DNA of 64,000 bases, from contig CAIYLG010000002.1 of NCBI GenBank assembly GCA_903927025.1, forward strand, positions 62,001-126,000, written 5' to 3'. A program made the translations under genes and the position numbers. Source of the DNA: an uncultured Armatimonadota bacterium (GTDB taxonomy: Bacteria > Armatimonadota > Fimbriimonadia > Fimbriimonadales > Fimbriimonadaceae). The notes beneath the pieces are model-generated. The model was not told the DNA's origin. It was given only the letters and a program-made list of their open reading frames with translations, and made no database searches. This document shows positions 42,399 to 50,242 of the stretch, in pieces; the first letter of the stretch is position 1; each line of letters opens with the position of its first letter.

Positions 42399-44740
42399 CT
42401 TGCAACCGCCTTGCCGTTGAGCATGTTCATCGGGCAGGTAAAGTTCAGCTCCTTGCCCGCCAACTGGGCAGGAAAGTCGATCTTCACCGGCTGATTTAGC
42501 GGGAGAGACTTATGGATGCCGAGATCCGGGAAGATGACCTCAGTTCCGCAGGACTTATCGTCGCGGCGAATGAATGTGACGCTGAACGGCTTGCCAACAG
42601 GGACGATGATCGAGGGCGGGTTATAGCCAGCAGCGGTGATCTCAATTGTCTGATCAGTTGGAGCTGCCGCCATCGCCTGGGCAAGCTGATTTTGCATCGT
42701 GACACGCCCTCCAGCAGTTAGGCCCTGCGGCGCGTCAAGCACGACTTGCTGACCCGCGAGAATTCCAGACACCAAAGCCGTGAACTCGCCAGACCTGCCC
42801 AAAACTTCAATCTGGTGCCGAGAAACGGTGAACTCGTTGTGGGTGGCTGGATCGGCGACCCACACAAAGCTGTGGCTCTCCTCGGTCTGTACCGACTCGC
42901 TTGGAATCACGACAGCGGATGTCTCGGAGCCAACCGAAATCTCCATCGACAGGTACTGACCGGGTAGGTACCGCCCATCCGTATTCGCATAGAGCGCCTC
43001 GACGACACCCGTTCGAGAACTGGGGTCCACCGTAGGAGACACGGAGGTTACTTTGAGCGCCAGTGGGGGTTCGCTGACGTCCCGCCGCTTCACTTTGATC
43101 GTCGCGCCAAGCATTATTCGAGCAAGGTCCGATTCGGGCACGTTGGCCTGGAGGCGAATTGGGGAAATCTGAGCGACTTTCAGCACGGATTGCCCTGGAT
43201 TCACAACAACGCCTGGGCTGATCAGCCGCGCGGTAACCACGCCGTCCACTTCGGATCGAAGCTCTGCGTAGCCGCGCTGGGTCGTGGCACCGCGAAGTCC
43301 GGCAGCCGCTTCGGCAACTTCGGACCGGGACTGCCCGATCTTGGCTTTGGAAGCGGCCGATGCAGACTGGGCCGTGACGATTCCGGCCACTTTGGCCCGG
43401 ACCTGCGCTTCAACCTGCTGAACTTTGCGCTTAGCGGCAGAAATCTCGGCATCCGCCTTTCGCAGTTCGGACCTGGCTGCCGCGACGCCAGCTTGAGCCC
43501 GAGTAACGCCTTCTCGTGCTTTCTCTGCCCCAGCGCGAGATTTCTGCGCGTCCGATTGGGTGCGTTGCCACTCGTCCTTGGAGATTGCGCCCTTATCAAA
43601 GAGCGACTTCATTCGCAGGAGCTCCTGCTCTTGGTAATTAATGTCTGCCTCCGCAGCGCGGAGGTCCGCACGCATCGCCGCGACGTCGGATTCTGCGGAA
43701 ACTACCTGGGATTCAGCAGTTCCACGTCCCTGCTCTGACGCATCGAGCATGGACCTCGATTCAGCAAGCTCGCCCTGCGCCATCGAGACCTCCGCGCGCG
43801 CCTGGTTAACCATGTTGAGGGACTGCTGATACTCCATGGACGCCACGTCGACTCCTTTAGAGGCGGTGTTAACGCCAGCCGTCTTCTCACTGACCATCGG
43901 GTCAATCTGGGTGGTATCGAGCTTCGCGAGGATCTGCCCCTTGGTGACTTTGCTGCCGACGTAGGAAGGCATCCAAATGATCGCACCCGAGACGCGAGCC
44001 ACAACGTCCTGCTCCACAAATCCGACTGCCTGTCCGCTATAGGTCACCGTTGTACTGAACGGCTTCATCTCTGCCTTTGCGAGTCGAACTGGCAGAGAAC
44101 CCTCAGGAGCAGGCGCATTCATCTCCATCCCCTGAGCTTCCAGCGGTGTCATGGATCCAGGTCGTCGGAAAGTATTGACCGCCCAAACTGCCACCGCCAA
44201 TGCACCCCCCAGCAGTAGTACGGACCAGACCGCCTGCCAGCTGAAAAGCCCTTTCCAATTCAACCTCTGCCCCGATCGTTTGACCTGTAGGAGGACTAGA
44301 CCGATCACGCCGACGACGAGAAGCACTAGAATCGCGGTGCTCGGTGTAAAGCCGCCAGTCGAATCTGCGGTCTGTCCGGACGTGATCTTTAGTACTGCCT
44401 GGCTCGAGCCAAGTGGCCCACTGATAGAGATGGATGCGTCGTAGGTGCCGGCCATTCCGAACACCGCTGGAGCAGAATAGGAACCAGGCGTGGTACCGGC
44501 CGCAGCCGTTTCTTCCCGTTCCCCCATCGGCATTCCGGGCATCTGAGCAAGAACCTTCACGGTTGCTCCCGTAACGGGCTTGCCAGCGGAGTCGGTGAGA
44601 GTCACCAGCAACTTCGCACGTCCCAATGGGACGATAGCCGGATCAGTCTTCAGATCGATACGGTAAGGGCCGGCCGAAGTTTGGATGGCGAACGCGCAAA
44701 AAGCCCAAAGGGCGAGCATGAGGGAGAAGAGAAATTTCAT
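42395..44740 (-). CDS. Periplasmic adaptor with YtkA/FixH-like and cupredoxin domains
   Basis: 781 residues, about twice the usual length of an RND adaptor. Order: signal peptide (1-20), a YtkA/FixH-like beta domain (about 25-120: DPAIVPLGRAKLLVTLTDSAG, AQMPGMPMGEREE), two membrane helices (about 134-152 and 168-190), a HlyD/CusB-like core (about 212-690) with a long Ala/Glu-rich coiled coil (290-480) and lipoyl half-motifs, and a C-terminal cupredoxin domain (about 693-781) with CGTEVIFPDLGIHKS and FTCPMNMLNGK. The Cys, His and Met residues fit a type-1-like copper site. It probably links pump to TolC and binds copper directly. Confidence 0.88.
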   Translation of the reverse strand: MKFLFSLMLALWAFCAFAIQTSAGPYRIDLKTDPAIVPLGRAKLLVTLTDSAGKPVTGATVKVLAQMPGMPMGEREETAAAGTTPGSYSAPAVFGMAGTYDASISISGPLGSSQAVLKITSGQTADSTGGFTPSTAILVLLVVGVIGLVLLQVKRSGQRLNWKGLFSWQAVWSVLLLGGALAVAVWAVNTFRRPGSMTPLEAQGMEMNAPAPEGSLPVRLAKAEMKPFSTTVTYSGQAVGFVEQDVVARVSGAIIWMPSYVGSKVTKGQILAKLDTTQIDPMVSEKTAGVNTASKGVDVASMEYQQSLNMVNQARAEVSMAQGELAESRSMLDASEQGRGTAESQVVSAESDVAAMRADLRAAEADINYQEQELLRMKSLFDKGAISKDEWQRTQSDAQKSRAGAEKAREGVTRAQAGVAAARSELRKADAEISAAKRKVQQVEAQVRAKVAGIVTAQSASAASKAKIGQSRSEVAEAAAGLRGATTQRGYAELRSEVDGVVTARLISPGVVVNPGQSVLKVAQISPIRLQANVPESDLARIMLGATIKVKRRDVSEPPLALKVTSVSPTVDPSSRTGVVEALYANTDGRYLPGQYLSMEISVGSETSAVVIPSESVQTEESHSFVWVADPATHNEFTVSRHQIEVLGRSGEFTALVSGILAGQQVVLDAPQGLTAGGRVTMQNQLAQAMAAAPTDQTIEITAAGYNPPSIIVPVGKPFSVTFIRRDDKSCGTEVIFPDLGIHKSLPLNQPVKIDFPAQLAGKELNFTCPMNMLNGKAVAR

Positions 44741-46020
44741 AGTTGCGCTCCACTGGCTCGGGTGAGCCTAGCGACAGCGATCACATGATCAAAGGTGGCC
44801 TGTGCAAGATCGGCTTTGGCACGGACGAGGGACTCGAGAGCGTCAAGCTGCTCGACGAGAATGCTTTTGCCGGCTGTTACCCGCAGGGCGGTGACGTCAT
44901 AAGCAGATTGGGCAGCTTTGACAGAGGCTTCGGCAGAGGCGGCGTTGGCCCGCGCGGTCTGGACGTCCAGCCACGCCTGGCGCACTTCTTTTTCCACCGT
45001 GAGTTCGGCAAGGCGAAGACTCGAATCAGCCTTCGATTTCATCGACTTCGCCTGCGAGACCTCTGCGTTTATTCGTCCGCCATCGAAGATTGAAAAGCTG
45101 AGAGTGAGGCCAGCCGTGATTCCGCCCATGCCTGGGCTATTCGTCGCATCGCTCATCACCACTCCATATAGAGATGGGGCGTGCTGACCATTCGCGGCGC
45201 GAGCATCGGCGGAAGCGGCCTCCTGTCGAGCATGCGCGGCCAAAACCATTCCCCGCGCAGAGTGGGCCCTCAAGCGATAGGTTGGAAGGTCCGAGAGGGG
45301 GTTCACATTCTTCAAGTCGTCGCTTGGATCGAGCGGAATCGCGAAGTCGGCTCCCATTGTTGCCTGAAGGTCGAGACCGGCTTTTTCTTCGTCGTTCTGT
45401 GCGGATGTGAGGGCTCGCTGAGCGCGAGATAATTCAGCTTGCGTGCGGAGGACACTGGCCTCGATTCCTTTACCAGCCTCAAACAGCGCTTGGGAGGTGC
45501 GGACAAGCTCCTTGGTGGCGGCCACTTTTGCTCCTTCGGCCAAGACCATCTGCCGCGCGAGAAGCACTCGGCTATACGCCTCTGTCACCTGAAGGTCCAG
45601 GTCTCCGCGAGCTTCAGCGAGGTCACCTGCTGCCGCCCGAGCCTGCCAACTTGCTGCGCTGGCCATCCCACGAAGTCGCGGCGCGAAGATTGGAAGCATC
45701 AGTGACAGGTTCCCATCGAGGAAGCCACCGGCCGGTATCAGCATCCAGGCGGGTGGCTCGACCATCGGGGAGGAACTCATCACACCAGGGTTGTTGCCAG
45801 TGGTTGCAAAGCCGTTCGCAGAGATCACCGGCATCAGCCTTGCCTTGGCAACCTTGGAGGCGGAATTTGCCGCTTCGGCATCCGACGTTGAACCTGCAAG
45901 AACTGGGCTGTTTTGATGAGCGAGGCGCAGGGCTTCTGCAAGGGAAATCTTCTGAGAGGGTGCCTGCGCAAATCCCAGCGATGCGATCGCGAGGGATATT
46001 AAAAAGAGAGCGCTTCTCAT
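44737..46020 (-). CDS. TolC-family outer-membrane efflux protein
   Basis: 427 residues with a signal peptide (ALFLISLAIASLGFAQ). Two tandem OEP repeats of alternating long helices and short strands: SLAEALRLAHQNSPVLAG, QVTEAYSRVLLARQMVL, LFEAGKGIEASVLRTQAELSRA in the first; GLTLSFSIFDGGRINAEVSQA, EKEVRQAWLDVQTARANAASA and VTAGKSILVEQLDALE in the second. It would form the trimeric outer-membrane channel of the efflux pump. It overlaps the adaptor start by 4 bases and is itself preceded by a 4-base overlap with the Spy-like gene. Confidence 0.92.
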   Translation of the reverse strand: MRSALFLISLAIASLGFAQAPSQKISLAEALRLAHQNSPVLAGSTSDAEAANSASKVAKARLMPVISANGFATTGNNPGVMSSSPMVEPPAWMLIPAGGFLDGNLSLMLPIFAPRLRGMASAASWQARAAAGDLAEARGDLDLQVTEAYSRVLLARQMVLAEGAKVAATKELVRTSQALFEAGKGIEASVLRTQAELSRAQRALTSAQNDEEKAGLDLQATMGADFAIPLDPSDDLKNVNPLSDLPTYRLRAHSARGMVLAAHARQEAASADARAANGQHAPSLYGVVMSDATNSPGMGGITAGLTLSFSIFDGGRINAEVSQAKSMKSKADSSLRLAELTVEKEVRQAWLDVQTARANAASAEASVKAAQSAYDVTALRVTAGKSILVEQLDALESLVRAKADLAQATFDHVIAVARLTRASGAQL

Positions 46021-46430
46021 TTCGAGGCTCCTTCAACAAGCTCTTTCTGCTTCGGGTTGAGCTGAGCGCATGCTTGGGTCCAATAGCTTGCCCGGGTCGT
46101 GTCAAACGACCGGGACAGTTCGGAATAGGCTTGTAATCCGGCGCTGATCTGATCAGCTCGCCCCTGTTTCGGCTGGTAGGCAGACATGGCGGTGAGCAGC
46201 CGCGCGCGATTTACCTGCCAAGAAGATTCAATCGACTGGATGGCGGAACGCTGCTCTGCCGTGAGGGAAAGCCCGCTTTGGGTTAGGAGCGAGCCCGGCT
46301 CAGGCTTAAAAAGCGGGCGAGACGGTGCAGGCAAATGCCCCATCTGAGGCTTCTCGGTTCGCATCTGCACGAATCCGACAATTATGATGATCGCGACGAA
46401 CGCAAGCATCACAAGCGTGCCAGGGCCCAA
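46017..46430 (-). CDS. Membrane-anchored Spy-like small protein
   Basis: 137 residues if it starts at the TTG at 46430. One N-terminal helix (TLVMLAFVAIIIIVGFVQM) anchors a periplasmic segment with two Spy-type motifs, LSLTAEQRSAIQSIESSW and QLNPKQKELVEG. The frame stays open upstream to 46598 and encodes a Cys-rich stretch (SCGSANCGCHS) directly before the membrane helix, but no ATG, GTG or TTG start exists there. An ATT or ATC start near 46493-46502, or a sequence error, would add metal-ligand residues. It could be a metal chaperone or sensor of the efflux operon. Confidence 0.68.
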   Translation of the reverse strand: MGPGTLVMLAFVAIIIIVGFVQMRTEKPQMGHLPAPSRPLFKPEPGSLLTQSGLSLTAEQRSAIQSIESSWQVNRARLLTAMSAYQPKQGRADQISAGLQAYSELSRSFDTTRASYWTQACAQLNPKQKELVEGASK

Positions 46431-46567
46431 TAGCTTCGTTTTGGAGTGGCAACCGCAATTGGCTGAGCCGCATGAACCTGTTTTCTTTTGAATGGGGGAG
46501 ATGTTGAAACCCTCGCTGATCTCGCAATGGCCGACAGCGCTACGCGCAAGTCGGCGAGGCCGAGATA

Positions 46568-46990
46568 TCAGCGAACGGGAGGCGCACGAAGACCGTGTTC
46601 AGAAGGATTGGGTGGCCGTATGCGCGGTACCGTGAGATGGTGCGGTGCCGGCAGTTCTCGAACTCCAGAGAGTCCGGAAAGATCAAGCTTTAGCTGGGGG
46701 AGAATTGCGACGAGCGGGGCGGCAGCGGGAGCCGCGATAACCGCCGGGTGCGAAGGCGCCGCCACTCGAATAGAGCAGTTCGGTTGCTCCTTAACAGGAT
46801 GCAGGGTGTGGCTCTTCGCAGGTGCCTTGCAGCACCGGCAACACTCCTTCATGCCCATCGGGCAGTTTTGAGAAACCTTGTTCGAGGTGCCAACCTGAGA
46901 GGTTGCGGGGCACGCGCCGATGGCTGAGCCAATCAAAGACTGGGTCATCAACACCACTAGGGCGATCATCCATCGAATAGCGAATCTCAT
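46568..46990 (-). CDS. Exported Cys-rich small protein at the head of the efflux operon
   Basis: 140 residues from the ATG at 46990. A signal peptide (RFAIRWMIALVVLMTQSLIGSAIGA) is followed by NCPMGMKECCRCCKAP, a dense Cys/Met cluster that could bind copper or zinc, and then a Pro/Ala-rich beta segment. No family name is certain; DUF2946-like proteins have a comparable CPMG pattern. It is the first gene of the minus-strand efflux group, with 137 bases to the TTG start of the next gene. Confidence 0.65.
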   Translation of the reverse strand: MRFAIRWMIALVVLMTQSLIGSAIGACPATSQVGTSNKVSQNCPMGMKECCRCCKAPAKSHTLHPVKEQPNCSIRVAAPSHPAVIAAPAAAPLVAILPQLKLDLSGLSGVRELPAPHHLTVPRIRPPNPSEHGLRAPPVR

Positions 46991-47137
46991 GCTCTCTACT
47001 TGTTGAACGAGGATCTCCTGCAAAAAGTGCCTGGGAGACAATCGCTCGTGCTCTATTGTGCACTGACTAATGGTCACCTGCCAGTCCGTGCATTAGCGTC
47101 CTTGAAACCCATGGCGCGGCTCTCTGGGGCTGGTGGG

Positions 47138-47920
47138 CTACCGGACGAACACCACAGTGTTGCCGGCTTTGAGCTTTCCGTCGCTCGTGATGTTGAGGAT
47201 GATCCTGTCTGAGCCTTCGATAAGCGTTAGCTGCGAACCGTTGTGAACCCAGATTCCCGATTTGCCATGCACACGGTACTGGTGATTAGGATAGAGATCG
47301 ATAAACGACATCAGCGAGCCTTCTGAGGCATCTGCCTCCTTCGCAAAGTCCTGGAGACCTTCTAAGCCGCCGATCTTGTACCGCACCTTTCCGTCCAACC
47401 GTTCAGGAAACCTATCGGGACCTTGCCAGAGGCCAACGAGGCCCTGATCGCCAGCGTCTGCCGACTGGGCAGGATAGGGCCGATCACCAGTTACACGATA
47501 GACATGGAAGCTTCTTAAGTTCCCCTTGACGCGGTAGGTGAACTCCAGTGAGCCGGTTCGCTCTTCGTAGTCGCCCTCGAAATTCTGCATGGAGCGAGCG
47601 TAAGCTTCATTGTTCAACCTTGCCTGGCTGGGATTCATCGCCTCAACGAGTCTGTCCTTAAAGTAGTTCTCCAACTCCATCGCGGTGACGGCCCGGAAAT
47701 AGTAGTGGCTTCCGCTCACCGAGAACTTGCCCTGCTGGATAAAGTCAGGGGTCGTCAGCATATAGGTCGAACTCGACATGAACCGGAGGACAGGGTGAAA
47801 CTCCCTCGGACTGGCCTTCTGGACGGGAAGTGGCTCGTCCCAAAAGTCGAGCCCAGCCGGTGTCGGCATCTGGCGCGTGGGAGCAAGTACACCAAGGGCG
47901 GCCATGAGAGTCAGACACAT
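47138..47920 (-). CDS. Secreted protein of unknown function
   Basis: 260 residues, unrecognised. The N-terminus (CLTLMAALGVLAPTRQMPTPAG) is a short signal-like segment. The chain alternates strands and helices (FSVSGSHYYFRAVTAMELENYF, LEFTYRVKGNLRSFHVYRVTGD) and ends with a small beta domain (SLMSFIDLYPNHQYRVHGKSG, IILNITSDGKLKAGNTVVFVR) like a lipocalin-type barrel. It lies 132 bases downstream of the GH89 gene on the same strand and may be co-transcribed. No catalytic signature seen. Confidence 0.65.
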   Translation of the reverse strand: MCLTLMAALGVLAPTRQMPTPAGLDFWDEPLPVQKASPREFHPVLRFMSSSTYMLTTPDFIQQGKFSVSGSHYYFRAVTAMELENYFKDRLVEAMNPSQARLNNEAYARSMQNFEGDYEERTGSLEFTYRVKGNLRSFHVYRVTGDRPYPAQSADAGDQGLVGLWQGPDRFPERLDGKVRYKIGGLEGLQDFAKEADASEGSLMSFIDLYPNHQYRVHGKSGIWVHNGSQLTLIEGSDRIILNITSDGKLKAGNTVVFVR

Positions 47921-48052
47921 ATTGACAGAATATCACAGGTTCTTCTAAACCCAAAGTGGATTTTGGAAGTGCCTCACGTCATCTGCAAAAGGCCCATTTC
48001 GAACCCGGAGCTTGAGCACCTATGGGCTTTGCGCTTAAGGTTTGTCGCTTCC

Positions 48053-50236
48053 TCAATGTACTTCCGGGAGCGTCTCATTGCACGCAGCTTCGACGAGCTT
48101 TTTCGCCTCAGCGACGGGATTGGCATAGGGCTCAATCTTGCTGACGCTGCTCTTTCGGACCCAGGACTCCTCCCACGCAGGGATGCTGATATTCTTTCCA
48201 GTTCGAAGCTGTTCGAAGACCATCTTCATGCGCGGAGCGTAGTAGTCCCGTATGAGGCCACTCCAGATCCGGCATGAGTAGTCGTTGATTGGCGGTCCCC
48301 AAAGGGTAACAATTCGCCTTGCATCGGACGCATATTTGGCCTTCTCGGCGGCGTCCGTGCCATGGCTGGAGGCGAATTCGACCCATCGCTGCAATCGGTG
48401 CGTTGGATGCGACTCCAAAAGCCGATCGACAGCCAGGAGCAGTTCCAGCCCACGTGCGGCGGCTTTGTCGCGAAGGTCACCGTTGTGCTTGAGGTGCGCT
48501 TGGTATCCAATCTGGAACCAGTCACCAGCTTTTGCACCCAAAACCATTGCCGCCTGCTCAAGCGCATCGGCTTGATAGAGGGGAGAGCCGGATAGTTCGG
48601 GCGCGCAATCAAGGAATTTCCGAACGCCTTGAGCCACCTTCGGGTCCTGATTCATCGTTCCGGGTGACGTGCTGTCCCCATGCTGCCATCCGTAGTGGGG
48701 GTGGTCGGTGAACGTCCCGTAACAGCTTAGCCGCAACAGATCCCACGCCTCCTCCATCGCGGGAGGACACCCGCCGTATCGTGATTTCGCATAGTCAGAA
48801 ATCCAAACCTTAAGGTTCGGTCCTTTTGTGAGCCAGGCGTTGTCCGTGATCAGCTCGTAGAGGATTTCGTTGTTCTCGATTCCCTCAGGGTCGGTGCCAT
48901 ATCCAACCAATCGCCCACGTGCCTTGTCTCCTTCGACTTCGAAAATATGATGGGCGTAGAACTCTAGGACACCGGTGTAGCCCGTTTTTCCGCCCATGTT
49001 GGGGATCGTCGCGTATACCCATGGCTTACCGTAGAACGCTTCAAAATGCTTCCAATTCATGTCGGTGTGCCAAAAGTTGGCGTTGTAGTCGCACGCCTCG
49101 TCCAACACCAGCATCTTGTCGTTCGGTACGCGGCTAAGCAGGGCTTTGAAGTTCCCGTTGTCCCAGGTTTCCCTTCCATATCCCAGCATCCAGCCCTGAA
49201 TGACCCAAGTTGCGTTGGGATTGCCCGCCTTTAGCGACTCGTAGGTAGCTTGGCCGTAACGGGCCAACAGCTCACTTTGGGACACGGTTGACTTCGGCAG
49301 ATCCATTTCATTGAAGCTGTCCACGAGCCAGTAGTTTGAGGTGCCGAACTCCTTCTGCCACTCCGCCAGCACCATCTTCCCGACCTTTAGAAATAGCGGG
49401 TGATCGGGTTGAAGGATATGCGCCTGCTTGTCTTTCGGGAAGCCGCCCCAACTGGTTTGACTGAGCTTGACGTCTGGGTACAGGCGGTTGATGGCTTTGG
49501 GTACGAATCCCGCGAATCCCGGCGTGATCGGGGTCATGCCCAGGTCTCGCATGCGCCTGAGAATCTTGTGTTGAAGGGCAACCTGGTCTGCGTGCCAGCT
49601 GTGAGAAAGGGGTCCCTCGTGCTTGGTAATATTCCCCATTCGTTGCCATGGCAAGTAGGCAGGACCGGTGTAGAACTCGTCAATTTCCGATTGCGTGAGC
49701 CCCAGATGCTTCCAAACTCGCGTTCCGATCGCCTCGGTGCCGACAAGGGCCAATGGCATATTGATGCCGTGGACCGCCATCCAGTCAATCTCTTTCTCCC
49801 ATCGAGCCCAATCCCAGAACGGCATGGTGTAGCCGTAAGTAACCACGTTCAGATAGAACCGCTTTTCAAACGGCGTGGTGACGCGGGTCAACTTGGAGTC
49901 GGGCCAATTCGCCGGTAGGCTGAGCCGCTTTCCAGCCCAACTCACCATTCCCAGGTGATGGCTGCGGAGGTATTCATAGAACCCACGGCAAATGGCAACT
50001 CCACTTGAGCCGCGAACGGTGACGTTTCCACCTGAACCCTGGTACTCAAATGTGTCACAGCCGTTCGTCGCTGGCAATCCACCAAGCCGAAGCGTATTGG
50101 CTTTTGGGCCGATGATCCGCCAGAGCGCTGCCCGAGCAGATTCGATGCTCCCAGGTGAGGGAGCCTGCTGCGCATATAGCGTGCCGATCAGACACAGCCA
50201 TGCAGAGAGGCAACAGATCAGGCGGCGGTCTCTCAT
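48053..50236 (-). CDS. GH89 alpha-N-acetylglucosaminidase
   Basis: 727 residues with a signal peptide (LICCLSAWLCLIGTLYAQ). The GH89 arrangement is clear: an N-terminal small domain (CDTFEYQGSGGNVTVRGSSG, GFYEYLRSHHLGMVSW), then YLNVVTYGYTMPFWDWARWEKEIDWMAVHGIN-type sequence, LTPITPGFAGF-like, and WLVDSFNEMDLP with the putative acid/base Glu310 (human NAGLU Glu316). A second catalytic candidate lies near 455 in ENNEILYEL. It should cleave terminal alpha-GlcNAc from glycans. It starts 6 bases after the TIGR03790 gene and is very likely in the same operon. Confidence 0.93.
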   Translation of the reverse strand: MRDRRLICCLSAWLCLIGTLYAQQAPSPGSIESARAALWRIIGPKANTLRLGGLPATNGCDTFEYQGSGGNVTVRGSSGVAICRGFYEYLRSHHLGMVSWAGKRLSLPANWPDSKLTRVTTPFEKRFYLNVVTYGYTMPFWDWARWEKEIDWMAVHGINMPLALVGTEAIGTRVWKHLGLTQSEIDEFYTGPAYLPWQRMGNITKHEGPLSHSWHADQVALQHKILRRMRDLGMTPITPGFAGFVPKAINRLYPDVKLSQTSWGGFPKDKQAHILQPDHPLFLKVGKMVLAEWQKEFGTSNYWLVDSFNEMDLPKSTVSQSELLARYGQATYESLKAGNPNATWVIQGWMLGYGRETWDNGNFKALLSRVPNDKMLVLDEACDYNANFWHTDMNWKHFEAFYGKPWVYATIPNMGGKTGYTGVLEFYAHHIFEVEGDKARGRLVGYGTDPEGIENNEILYELITDNAWLTKGPNLKVWISDYAKSRYGGCPPAMEEAWDLLRLSCYGTFTDHPHYGWQHGDSTSPGTMNQDPKVAQGVRKFLDCAPELSGSPLYQADALEQAAMVLGAKAGDWFQIGYQAHLKHNGDLRDKAAARGLELLLAVDRLLESHPTHRLQRWVEFASSHGTDAAEKAKYASDARRIVTLWGPPINDYSCRIWSGLIRDYYAPRMKMVFEQLRTGKNISIPAWEESWVRKSSVSKIEPYANPVAEAKKLVEAACNETLPEVH

Positions 50237-50242
50237 GAATCC

